Origin: JAZKFT01 sp040386335
GTDB taxonomy: Bacteria > Bacteroidota > Bacteroidia > Chitinophagales > Chitinophagaceae
Length of the DNA stretch: 64,000 nucleotides
Assembly: GCA_040386335.1 (NCBI GenBank)
Contig: JAZKFT010000011.1
Location: 62,001-126,000, forward strand
Direction of reading: 5' to 3'
Each line of letters opens with the position of its first letter. Positions within the stretch are counted from its first letter, which is position 1. The notes beneath the pieces are model-generated. The model was not told the DNA's origin and did no database searches. It saw only the letters and a list, made by a program, of their open reading frames with translations. Below are positions 18,200 to 26,311 of this stretch, one piece after another. Both the position numbers and the translations under genes were made by a program.

Positions 18200-19141
18200 C
18201 TACATATTTTTATCGCCTGTTTTCAACCAATCTCTTGGCTGTAAACATATCTGCAAAAGTTCATCTTCCGGGCTATTTTTTTCGGGCTGATAGTTGTACT
18301 CAAATCGTACAGTTGGCGGCAGACTCATAAAGATACTTTCGATACGGCCATTGGTTTTCAGACCGAATAATGTGCCCCTGTCGTGGACGAGGTTAAATTC
18401 TACATACCGGCCGCGGCGAATTTCCTGCCAGTGCTTTTGCTGCGGAGTAAATGGCAGTTGCTTATTGTGCTGCACAATGGGTAACCAGGCCGGGATAAAT
18501 GCATGGCCACAAGCCAATCCTAATTCCATCCAATGACTGGCTGTTTGTTCGTCAGGCGCTTTTTTATAGTCGTAAAAAATACCGCCCACGCCACGGCGTT
18601 CGTTGCTGCGATGGGTGTTTACAAAATAATCGTCGCAGGCTTTTTTAAAGGCCGGGTAATAGCTTTTGTCAAAGCCATCACACACATTTTTATAGGCGGT
18701 GTGAAAATGTATAATGTCATTTTCAACTATATAATAGGGTGTCAGATCGGTGCCGCCGCCAAACCAGCGGTCTATTACACCGCCTTGCTCATTATACAGT
18801 TCGAACATGCGGTAATTGCAGTGTACCGTGGGCACATGAGGACTGAACGGATGCAGCACTATACTGAGACCACAGGCGAACCAACTGCTGCCAACACCGG
18901 GTGTCAGCTTCATTTGCCGGCGCATGGCATCGTTTACTTCGCCATAAACCGTAGACGTATTTACTCCGCCTTTTTCTATAAAATCTCCATTGCTGATTAC
19001 CCTTGTTCTGCCGCCGCCACCTTCAGGTCTGATCCAATTTTCTTCTATAAAAACGGCCTTGCCATCTTCCTCTTCGATGGCTTTACATATATGATCTTGC
19101 AATGCAAGAATGTTGGTGATCCAATTTTTTTTGATGGTCAT
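18200..19141 (-). CDS. hemF: Oxygen-dependent coproporphyrinogen III oxidase
   Basis: 313 residues from the ATG at 19141, which places LQDHICKAIEEEDG at the usual distance from the start; an upstream ATG at 19183 would add 14 residues without homology. It decarboxylates coproporphyrinogen III to protoporphyrinogen IX with O2. Diagnostic segments are RPEGGGGRTRVI, FACGLSIVLHPFSPHVPTVH, WFGGGTDLTPYY, RNERRGVGGIFYDY-like NERRGVGGIFYDYK, and GRYVEFNLVHDRGTLFGL. The oxygen-dependent form fits an aerobic host. It follows hemH by about 75 bp in the same orientation. Confidence 0.97.
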   Translation of the reverse strand: MTIKKNWITNILALQDHICKAIEEEDGKAVFIEENWIRPEGGGGRTRVISNGDFIEKGGVNTSTVYGEVNDAMRRQMKLTPGVGSSWFACGLSIVLHPFSPHVPTVHCNYRMFELYNEQGGVIDRWFGGGTDLTPYYIVENDIIHFHTAYKNVCDGFDKSYYPAFKKACDDYFVNTHRSNERRGVGGIFYDYKKAPDEQTASHWMELGLACGHAFIPAWLPIVQHNKQLPFTPQQKHWQEIRRGRYVEFNLVHDRGTLFGLKTNGRIESIFMSLPPTVRFEYNYQPEKNSPEDELLQICLQPRDWLKTGDKNM

Positions 19142-19215
19142 AAATGTGTTTGTTGCTCTGGAAAAACCAAGGTCACAACCCATTTTAAAGTGGTGGTGAG
19201 CTGTGCCGCCGTTTG

Positions 19216-20298
19216 TTACTTTGCCCCTTCCGTTTGCTGTGCTAAAATGGACCTGTTATCCGCCACTACAGCACCACCTAACTGAGCATTGATCAGCGTT
19301 GTTACGGCAGCTATCCACATGGGATCCAGGTTAAGGCATGGGATCATCTCGTAACTTTCACCACCGGCATGCATAAATGTTTCTTTGCCTTCCATGGCTA
19401 TTTCTTCCAGGGTTTCCAGGCAGTCGCTTACAAAGGCAGGGCAAATAATGAGTAGCTTTTTAATGCCTTCACCGGGCATATCTTTTAACCTAAAATCGGT
19501 GTATGGTTTTAACCAGGGGTCGCGGCCCAGGCGCGATTGAAAACTGAAGCTATATTTCTCTTTTGGAAGACCCAGGGCCGCCGCCGTAAGATGGGCCGTT
19601 ACCAGGCACTGATGCTTATAGCAGGTTGCATGCGCAACACTATCTACACTGCAGCAATTTTCTACCTGCAGGCAATGCTGTTTAGTAGTGTCCGATTTTT
19701 TTATGTGCCGCTCTGGTATGCCGTGAAAACTAAAGAGCAGGTGGTCAAAGCCCTTTTGCAGGTAAGGTTTTATATGCTCCGCAAATGCCTGGATATAACC
19801 CGGGTTGTTATAAAAAGGCTCCACCGTTTTAAGCGTAAACAAATAGTTACTTTTCTTGTGCACCGCTTTCATGTGCTCCACAGCGGTTTCATAACTACTC
19901 ATGGCGTAGTGCGGATACAAAGGCATCAGCACCACCTCTGTAAGGTTGGGACACTTGAGTAGCAGTTTTTCGTAGGCTTCTTTGGCAGAAGGCGAACCAT
20001 AACGCATGGCCACTACTACGGGTATATCAAAATTTTGCTGAACGGCTTCCCGCAACCCGGTAGTAAGCTGCACCAGCGGCGAACCTTCTTTCCACCAGAT
20101 TTTTTGGTAGGCTTTGGCACTGCGATGGGCACGCGACGGCGCTATAATGCCACGAACAAGCAGCAGGCGGGCCAGGTATGGTATATCTATTACCCGACCG
20201 TCCATTAAAAATTCACCCAGGTATTTCCGAACATCCTTTACCGCGGTACTGGCTGGTGAACCCAGGTTCATTAAAATAATCCCTTTATTCATAAGCAT
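19216..20298 (-). CDS. hemH: Ferrochelatase
   Basis: 360 residues from the ATG at 20298 (or 20292); the frame extends further upstream, but without ferrochelatase sequence. It inserts Fe2+ into the porphyrin ring. Visible are the N-terminal GIILMNLGSP, LYPHYAMSSYETA, the catalytic histidine in SFHGIPERH, FQSRLGRDPWLKP, and the Glu-rich helix CLETLEEIAMEG. A cluster of cysteines (ENCC...ATCYKHQC) lies after the SFHG motif. It is the first gene of the leftward set and diverges from hemA across a 174-bp shared promoter region. Confidence 0.96.
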   Translation of the reverse strand: MLMNKGIILMNLGSPASTAVKDVRKYLGEFLMDGRVIDIPYLARLLLVRGIIAPSRAHRSAKAYQKIWWKEGSPLVQLTTGLREAVQQNFDIPVVVAMRYGSPSAKEAYEKLLLKCPNLTEVVLMPLYPHYAMSSYETAVEHMKAVHKKSNYLFTLKTVEPFYNNPGYIQAFAEHIKPYLQKGFDHLLFSFHGIPERHIKKSDTTKQHCLQVENCCSVDSVAHATCYKHQCLVTAHLTAAALGLPKEKYSFSFQSRLGRDPWLKPYTDFRLKDMPGEGIKKLLIICPAFVSDCLETLEEIAMEGKETFMHAGGESYEMIPCLNLDPMWIAAVTTLINAQLGGAVVADNRSILAQQTEGAK

Positions 20299-20349
20299 TT
20301 TGCTTGACGGCACATGGAATACTGTACCTATTGATTTACATTTTGCGGC

Positions 20350-20369
20350 GCCAAAGGTTTGCCTTTGGC
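20350..20369. promoter_or_regulatory. Palindrome in the hemH-hemA divergent promoter region
   Basis: Perfect 8-bp inverted repeat GCCAAAGG-TTTG-CCTTTGGC. It lies 52 bp upstream of the hemH ATG and 104 bp upstream of the hemA ATG, a position from which a regulator could act on both arms of the heme cluster. No known motif is claimed. Confidence 0.35.
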
Positions 20370-20443
20370 TACACACAAAATACCGGACCATAAAATATGA
20401 CAAACGAATGACCAACGAAATAAATGCAGACCCACTGTTGCCT

Positions 20444-20451
20444 TAGCTTTG
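20444..20451 (+). promoter_or_regulatory. Candidate -7 box of hemA
   Basis: TAGCTTTG fits the Bacteroidetes -7 consensus TAnnTTTG and ends 21 bp before the hemA ATG. No good -33 TTG is seen at the usual spacing, so this is a weak call. Confidence 0.35.
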
Positions 20452-20472
20452 CTGCCGTCTTCAAATTTATGA

Positions 20473-21705
20473 ATGGAACAATACTTACTTTCTTCATTTT
20501 TAGTTACCGGCGTTACCTACCGAAAATCCAATTCCTTTGTCAGAAGCAAATTTGCCATTACTAAAGAGCAACAACAACAATTGCTGGTACAGGCTAAACT
20601 GGCCGGCGTACAAGGCTTATTTATAGTAAGCACTTGTAACCGTACTGAATTATACACGTACCAGCAATACCATAAAATAGTCGTGCAACTGCTGCTGCAG
20701 TTTACCGGCAACAGCCTTGAAGCTTACCAGGAACATTTTTTTACAAAAACAGCCCTGGCTGCTGCCAGCCACCTGTTACAGGTAAGCACCGGCCTTGATT
20801 CACAAATACTCGGCGATTATGAAATAGTGGGCCAGCTAAAACAATCTTTTGCTGCGGCCAGGGAAGCAGGTACTATTGATACCTTTTTGGACCGGTGCAT
20901 TAGTAATTCCCTGCAATGCTCTAAAAAAGTAAAGACCGACACCAAAATAAGCAGCGGCACCACATCTGTAGCCTTTGCTGCCGTCCAGTTTTTAAACCAG
21001 CATTTTACCAGTGTGGTTAATAAAAAAATAGTATTGTTAGGTACTGGCAAAATAGGTAGCCATACCTGCAAAAACTTACTGGATTACACCGATGCTGCAA
21101 GTATTACACTTATTAACCGAACCGCGACCAAGGCGCTTGTGCTTGCCAGCCAGCTTGGTTTGGAAACTTTACCTTATCAGCAATTGCCATTGGCACTGGC
21201 CCAGGCAGATATTATTATTGTGTCTACGGCAGATAACAGCCCTTTGGTGACCCCGATGCTTTTACCGGAAGGTAAAGAGCAACTGCTCATCGATCTCTCC
21301 ATTCCAAATAACATTGATACAGCCTGCGGTGCTATGCCCTGCAAAAGGCTGATTAATGTGGACGAACTGGCAACCATTGCAGATGCTACCCTGGCCGCCC
21401 GCCGCATGGAGATTCCTATGGCCGAAGCCATAATACACGACCACCTTGAACAATTTACAGACTGGTTAAGTGCCAGGAAACATGCGCCATATATTGCCGC
21501 CGCCAGGCACCACCTGCTCGGCATGGAGAATTGCAACATGTTTAAAAATTACAAAAAGACAAACCCGCATCTTTTTGTACACTACCCAATGAAGCAAAAA
21601 GTACAGCGTTCTATAAAGCATCTTGCAGAAAATATCAATAGAGAAAACAGGGGCGGCTGCCATGTCATTGAAGCCATCAACCATTTTATAACCCCGTCTT
21701 CCTAA
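20473..21705 (+). CDS. hemA: Glutamyl-tRNA reductase
   Basis: 410 residues. It reduces Glu-tRNA(Glu) to glutamate-1-semialdehyde, the committed step of the C5 route. The catalytic Cys55 is in VSTCNRTELY, followed by STGLDSQILGDYEIVGQ and the NADPH-binding VLLGTGKIGSHTCKN (about 187-201). It heads the rightward heme set. Its stop is directly followed by a second in-frame TAA and then the hemC ATG, so hemA and hemC are almost certainly cotranscribed. Confidence 0.97.
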   Translation: MEQYLLSSFLVTGVTYRKSNSFVRSKFAITKEQQQQLLVQAKLAGVQGLFIVSTCNRTELYTYQQYHKIVVQLLLQFTGNSLEAYQEHFFTKTALAAASHLLQVSTGLDSQILGDYEIVGQLKQSFAAAREAGTIDTFLDRCISNSLQCSKKVKTDTKISSGTTSVAFAAVQFLNQHFTSVVNKKIVLLGTGKIGSHTCKNLLDYTDAASITLINRTATKALVLASQLGLETLPYQQLPLALAQADIIIVSTADNSPLVTPMLLPEGKEQLLIDLSIPNNIDTACGAMPCKRLINVDELATIADATLAARRMEIPMAEAIIHDHLEQFTDWLSARKHAPYIAAARHHLLGMENCNMFKNYKKTNPHLFVHYPMKQKVQRSIKHLAENINRENRGGCHVIEAINHFITPSS

Positions 21706-21708
21706 TAA

Positions 21709-22725
21709 ATGGACAGAACGATAAGAATCGGTACAAGGGAAAGCCAGCTTGCAGTTTGGCAGGCAGTTACTGTACAGAAAGCATTACAAAAAAACGGAAT
21801 TCAAAGCCAACTGGTTTTTATAAAAAGCGAGGGCGACACCAACCAGGTTACGCCGCTTTATGCAATGGGTGTACAGGGCGTTTTTACCAAAGCGCTGGAT
21901 GCGGCGCTGCTTGGAAATGAGATAGATATTGCCGTACATTCCATGAAAGATGTACCCGTGCAACTGGCACAGGGGATAGCCCAGGCGGCCGTACTGGAGA
22001 GGGGCCACACAGCAGATATGTTTGTATGGAACGACAGCCGTTTTACTGAAACCGAAAACCAACTGGTGCTATCGCCGGCAACTCCTGCCAGGGAAATAAT
22101 CAGCGCCGGCATGGGTGGTGAGATCTGGACAAGCCAGCAGTGCAGGCAATGCCATGGCTTTATACTGGCCACCAGCAGTATACGCCGTAAAGCCCAATGG
22201 CTGCACCATTTTCCGGGAAGCGTAATTGAAGACATAAGGGGCAACATCAATACACGGATGCAGAAAACACAGGCGCATAATTATTGGCACGGTGCCATGT
22301 TCGCAGCAGCTGGATTGGAAAGAATCGGCTTGCAGGCCGGCTATAAGACAACATTAAAATGGATGCTGCCTGCACCCGCTCAAGGTGCCATTGTGGTGGT
22401 ATGTCGTACCGGTGATGAACCAATAAAACAATCGATGCAGCGGCTGAATCATACCGACACAGCTTTATGCGTAAAGGCGGAACGGGACTTTTTGAAAACC
22501 CTGATGGGCGGCTGCTCCACGCCCATTAGCGCATTAGCTACCAGGATAGATGACAAATTGATTTTTGAAGGAAATATTACCGAAACAAACGGAAAGGGAT
22601 CCATTTCGATTTCATTAAACAGCAATATTGCTGATGCGGCGGAAACAGGAACAAAGGCTGCCACGCTATTACTTGAAAATGGAGCGAAATCGTTTATGGA
22701 TTCGTCTGTTTTAAAGGCTACGTAG
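21709..22725 (+). CDS. hemC: Hydroxymethylbilane synthase (porphobilinogen deaminase)
   Basis: 338 residues, roughly 25-30 longer than most. It polymerises four porphobilinogens. Clear motifs are RIGTRESQLAVWQA, VHSMKDVP, SSIRRKAQW, DIRGNINTR, PAPAQGA and the dipyrromethane-cofactor cysteine C269 in MGGCSTP. The extra residues lie around 112-150, between HTADMFVWNDS and ATSSIRR, and contain C-R-Q-C-H (145-149), which has the form of a heme c motif in a cytosolic enzyme. Starts 3 bp after the hemA stop. Gap to hemE is 93 bp with no hemD. Confidence 0.96.
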   Translation: MDRTIRIGTRESQLAVWQAVTVQKALQKNGIQSQLVFIKSEGDTNQVTPLYAMGVQGVFTKALDAALLGNEIDIAVHSMKDVPVQLAQGIAQAAVLERGHTADMFVWNDSRFTETENQLVLSPATPAREIISAGMGGEIWTSQQCRQCHGFILATSSIRRKAQWLHHFPGSVIEDIRGNINTRMQKTQAHNYWHGAMFAAAGLERIGLQAGYKTTLKWMLPAPAQGAIVVVCRTGDEPIKQSMQRLNHTDTALCVKAERDFLKTLMGGCSTPISALATRIDDKLIFEGNITETNGKGSISISLNSNIADAAETGTKAATLLLENGAKSFMDSSVLKAT

Positions 22726-22818
22726 TAGCGAAAAGGCACAGTTATACCAAAACAATATTATTTGGGTTTTTATACGGGCTATTTACCGACACCATTTTAG
22801 ATTAAACCAACACAAGAG

Positions 22819-23850
22819 ATGTTACATAACGATTTGATATTACGGGTTTTAAAAGGCGAGCCAACAGAAAGGGTACCAGTTTGGATGATGCGGCAGGCAG
22901 GAAGATATTTGCCCGAATACATTGCCATTAGAAAAAAATACAGCTTTTTTGAACGTTGCCAAACGCCTGAACTGGCCGCCGCCATCACAATACAACCGAT
23001 AGATATCGTAGGCACTGATGCTGCTATTTTGTTCTCGGATATTTTGGTAGTGCCCCAAGCCATGGGGCTGGAAGTGCAAATGATAGAAAGTAAAGGGCCC
23101 ATTTTACCTGACCCTATTCTGACAGAAAATGACATAAAACGGATCCATGTGCCGGATGTGCAGGAAAGCCTTGGTTATGTGTATGATGCTATCCAACTGA
23201 TAAAAGAGCAACTTAACGGCAGGGTTCCTCTTATAGGATTTGCAGGCGCCCCATGGACGCTGCTATGTTATATGGTAGAAGGAAAGGGTAGCAAAACTTT
23301 TGATAAGGCAAAAGCTTTTTGCTACTGCCAACCGGCACTGGCACACAATGTTCTGCAAATGATCACCGATACCACCATTGCTTATTTGAAGATGCAGGTA
23401 AAAGCCGGTGCAGATGTGGTGCAAATTTTTGACAGCTGGGGTGGGGTGCTAAGTAAGGCCGATTTTGAAACCTGGAGCTTGCGCTATATCCGCCAAATTG
23501 TTACGGCTGTAAAAGATATGGTGCCGGTAATTGTTTTCGCCAAAGGTGCCTGGCACAGTTTAAAAGAGATGGGTGAAACAGGCGCATCTTGCCTGGGAAT
23601 TGACTGGTGCACGGAGCCGTCTGTAGCCAGGCATTTTGCCGGCAAAAATGTAGTGCTGCAGGGTAATTTTGACCCGGCGAAACTTTTGGCACCAATACCG
23701 GTAATAGAACGTGAGGTTGCCGACATGTTGCAATCCTTTGGTGGTCACCATCATATTGCCAACCTGGGCCATGGCATCCTGCCCCATGTGCCGGTAGCAC
23801 ATGCCAAAGCCTTTGTAGATGCGGTAAAGAACTGGAAACCCAATAACTAG
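22819..23850 (+). CDS. hemE: Uroporphyrinogen decarboxylase
   Basis: 343 residues. It decarboxylates uroporphyrinogen III to coproporphyrinogen III. Signature segments are PVWMMRQAGRYLPEY (21-35), GFAGAPWTLLCYMVEG, QIFDSWGGVLS and the C-terminal ANLGHGILPHVPVAH. It is 93 bp downstream of hemC and 6 bp upstream of hemJ. The gene that makes its substrate (hemD) is not in the window. Confidence 0.97.
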   Translation: MLHNDLILRVLKGEPTERVPVWMMRQAGRYLPEYIAIRKKYSFFERCQTPELAAAITIQPIDIVGTDAAILFSDILVVPQAMGLEVQMIESKGPILPDPILTENDIKRIHVPDVQESLGYVYDAIQLIKEQLNGRVPLIGFAGAPWTLLCYMVEGKGSKTFDKAKAFCYCQPALAHNVLQMITDTTIAYLKMQVKAGADVVQIFDSWGGVLSKADFETWSLRYIRQIVTAVKDMVPVIVFAKGAWHSLKEMGETGASCLGIDWCTEPSVARHFAGKNVVLQGNFDPAKLLAPIPVIEREVADMLQSFGGHHHIANLGHGILPHVPVAHAKAFVDAVKNWKPNN

Positions 23851-23856
23851 TCAGGT

Positions 23857-24435
23857 ATGTATTTTTACCTAAAAGCTATACATATCATTTTTATTGTAAC
23901 CTGGTTCGCCGGGTTATTCTATATGCCCCGGCTTTTAATTTATAACCGCGAAGCACAGGATAAAGAACCAGTGGCCGCCGGAATTTTGACAACCCAATTT
24001 ACAATTATGATCAGGCGGCTATGGTATGGTATTACCTGGCCTTCAGCGGTCATTACTTTTATAATGGGGCACTGGGTTCTAATTGCTGGCGGCTGGCACA
24101 AAGTGATGCTACAGCCTGAAGGTCGCTGGCTGTTGATCAAATATATTTTAGTGTACTTATTATATGCTTATCATTTTTCACTGCAGGTACTTTTAAAGCA
24201 GCATATGGCCTCCAAGTTTAACTATAGCTCGCAGCAGTTGCGGATCTGGAACGAAGTAGCCACGATATTCCTGATTGCCATTGTTTTTTTAGTTTCTGTA
24301 AAACAGGCAATCAGTTTTATATTGGGCATTGCTGGTCTTATTGTGCTCCTTGTCATCTTAATGTCTGCCATAAGGATTTACAAAATGCTTCGCGACAAAA
24401 ATGGTAATAGTAATCTGCCAAAAGAAAAATTTTAA
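23857..24435 (+). CDS. hemJ: Protoporphyrinogen oxidase HemJ-like membrane protein
   Basis: 192 residues, about four hydrophobic helices. The N-terminus (YFYLKAIHIIFIVTWFAGLFYMPRL) has the conserved histidine and the W-F-A-G-L-F-Y-M-P-R-L signature of the HemJ/UPF0093 family, and WLLIKYILVYLLYAYH has the second conserved region. HemJ oxidises protoporphyrinogen IX in the inner membrane. It completes the chain between hemF and hemH. The gene begins 6 bp after the hemE stop. The C-terminal tail is about 40 residues longer than minimal HemJ and includes a last hydrophobic segment (IAGLIVLLVILMSAI). Confidence 0.93.
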   Translation: MYFYLKAIHIIFIVTWFAGLFYMPRLLIYNREAQDKEPVAAGILTTQFTIMIRRLWYGITWPSAVITFIMGHWVLIAGGWHKVMLQPEGRWLLIKYILVYLLYAYHFSLQVLLKQHMASKFNYSSQQLRIWNEVATIFLIAIVFLVSVKQAISFILGIAGLIVLLVILMSAIRIYKMLRDKNGNSNLPKEKF

Positions 24436-24538
24436 AACCTGGCTTGCATACATATTTCCCCAAGGCCGGCACCTGTTAAAATAAATTGTCCCACAGCAAC
24501 AAATCATATATCATCCATCAGAAATCAAAAATCGGCTG

Positions 24539-25045
24539 CTATTTCTTTTTTTGCATTTCCATCGCCATAATGTCCCTGTCGAAAAGATACAGGCCGCTCT
24601 TATCGTCGCCGATCATCTCTAATTTATCGTTGCAATCCCGGGCCAGTTTTTCTTCTTCCATTTGCTCCATTACATACCATTGTAAAAAGTTATGTGTGGC
24701 ATAGTCTTTTTCCTGTAGTGCAATATCCACCAGTTCGTTGATGCTATCGCTTACAGCCAGTTCGTGCTTGAGTAATTCTTCAAAGGCTTTTTTGAGTGAT
24801 ACAAAAGTTAGCGCCGGTTGTTCCAAAGCGGGCACCACGGCAAAGCCACCCCGTTCATTGATAAAGTGAATCAGTTTGAGCATATGCATTCTTTCTTCAT
24901 CGCTGTGCTTAAAGAAAAAAGCTGCTACACCATTGAGGCCTGGTTGTATTTCGGCCCAGCTACCCATCGCCAGGTAAGCCTGGCTGCTTTGGGCTTCCAT
25001 TAATACTTGTTGGTTTAAGGCATCTGCCATTCTTTTACTAAACAT
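24539..25045 (-). CDS. ftnA: Non-heme ferritin
   Basis: 168 residues. It stores iron as a 24-mer after oxidation at a ferroxidase centre. Conserved residues are Glu17 (LMEAQSSQAYLAM), Glu50 and His53 (SDEERMHML), and the helix QWYVMEQMEEEKLARD. It is convergent with hemJ (103-bp gap without a clear hairpin). Placement next to a complete heme cluster couples iron storage with iron use, although the two are not in one operon. Confidence 0.95.
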   Translation of the reverse strand: MFSKRMADALNQQVLMEAQSSQAYLAMGSWAEIQPGLNGVAAFFFKHSDEERMHMLKLIHFINERGGFAVVPALEQPALTFVSLKKAFEELLKHELAVSDSINELVDIALQEKDYATHNFLQWYVMEQMEEEKLARDCNDKLEMIGDDKSGLYLFDRDIMAMEMQKKK

Positions 25046-25111
25046 GGTGTATAATTTTCGTAAAGATAAACTGCTTAGGGGTACAAAAAGTGAACAGTTA
25101 CGCTTGAATAG

Positions 25112-25194
25112 TCAATGGGTCAGTAAGTCAATGGTCATTATGTTACAATCAATCTCAGGCAATCAATGACGCATTGACCAATGACTTAATGACC
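25112..25194. repeat. Intergenic palindromic element (CAATGAC family), copy 3
   Basis: About 83 bp with imperfect inverted ends: GGGTCAGTAAGTCAATGGTC on the left pairs with the complement of the right part ending ATTGACCAATGACTTAATGACCC (four or five mismatches). Its left arm (25116-25139) is an exact 24-nt inverted match to 13397-13420. It lies between the ferritin start and the PorP/SprF-like stop. Confidence 0.75.
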
Positions 25195-25218
25195 CGCCAT
25201 TCACGCCAGGGAAACAAA

Positions 25219-26244
25219 TTAAAATCCCGGGCAACGCATTTTGTAGGAGCTCATGGCCCTGCCGCTAAGAATAGATTTATAGTTTAATGTCAATTCAAAA
25301 CCACCACGGCTCTGCGATGCGGTTCTCAGTTTGCTCACATTTACATCGTAGCTGAGCCCGACGCTAAATTGATGGTGATCGAGACGCAACACGGGGATAA
25401 ACGCATCGTTCCAGCGATACAGTCCACCAAAACTGATGGAAGTTTTATCATCCATGTCTTCGTACTGCACCAGGTCGTAGGTGTAAAAGGCTCCAGCCAT
25501 AAACTGACGGTGCCCGCCCTGCACAAAAAAATCGGCAAACATGCTGATGCGGCTGTAGTCGGTAGTGCCAAAAGTCATACCACCGTTAAAAGCCCATTTG
25601 GCACTGAGTTTAGAGATACTATCTGTGGCGACTTCGAACCCTACTTTAGGTGTGTTCCAATGAAACAAACCGACACCCAGGTAAAATGAACCGTCATTGC
25701 CGAATGGCGATACCAATGAAACCCCGGCAGAGAGATCCATATAATTTTTTCCTGTTCTATTGAGTGTCTGCCGGGTAGGGTTGGTACTGCTATACTGTCC
25801 GTTTACAAACTGGTCGTCCCATTTTAATTGCGTGGGATCGAACTGGCTGGTAACCACGCCACCCATGAATGCGGCAGAAAGATAAGCGCCCTCCTCCCCG
25901 TTCAGGTTGCGGTGATATGCCAGCACCGGCAATACCTGCACGCGGCTTAACCGGCTATCGCCGGCAACATCGTAGCTAGCTTGCAGACCTACAGTAAAAT
26001 GGTCGTAGTTATTGGCCAGTGGAAATTTCAATTCCGCGCTGATGCCCCCGGTTTTATAGGGAACTGTTACACTTTGCCATTGGTTGCGGTACACGCTCTG
26101 CACCCGCACATCTCCATTAAAAACGCCTGCCAGTGCAGGATTACGCAACAATGGCAGTTCGTAAAACTGTGAAAAATTCAGGTCCTGTGCATGGGTAAAA
26201 AAAGCCATACAGAGAATGACAACAGAAATAGTAATCTTTTTCAT
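25219..26244 (-). CDS. PorP/SprF-family type IX secretion outer-membrane protein
   Basis: 341 residues with signal peptide (FFTHAQ). The mature N-terminus QDLNFSQFYELPLLRNPALAG is the hallmark of this family (x-x-F-S-Q-F-Y ... N-P-A-L-A-G), followed by YRNQWQ and barrel strands. SprF-type proteins help a specific giant type B cargo to pass or attach after T9SS export. Here the gene lies 67 bp downstream of the adhesin at 26312-33361, the same arrangement as sprB-sprF in gliding flavobacteria, so the adhesin is the probable client. Confidence 0.93.
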   Translation of the reverse strand: MKKITISVVILCMAFFTHAQDLNFSQFYELPLLRNPALAGVFNGDVRVQSVYRNQWQSVTVPYKTGGISAELKFPLANNYDHFTVGLQASYDVAGDSRLSRVQVLPVLAYHRNLNGEEGAYLSAAFMGGVVTSQFDPTQLKWDDQFVNGQYSSTNPTRQTLNRTGKNYMDLSAGVSLVSPFGNDGSFYLGVGLFHWNTPKVGFEVATDSISKLSAKWAFNGGMTFGTTDYSRISMFADFFVQGGHRQFMAGAFYTYDLVQYEDMDDKTSISFGGLYRWNDAFIPVLRLDHHQFSVGLSYDVNVSKLRTASQSRGGFELTLNYKSILSGRAMSSYKMRCPGF

Positions 26245-26311
26245 CGTAATATGTTGGGCCGGCGATTTAAAGGGCCGGCGTTCTTTACTAATTAATCAAC
26301 CAGTCAACTAA

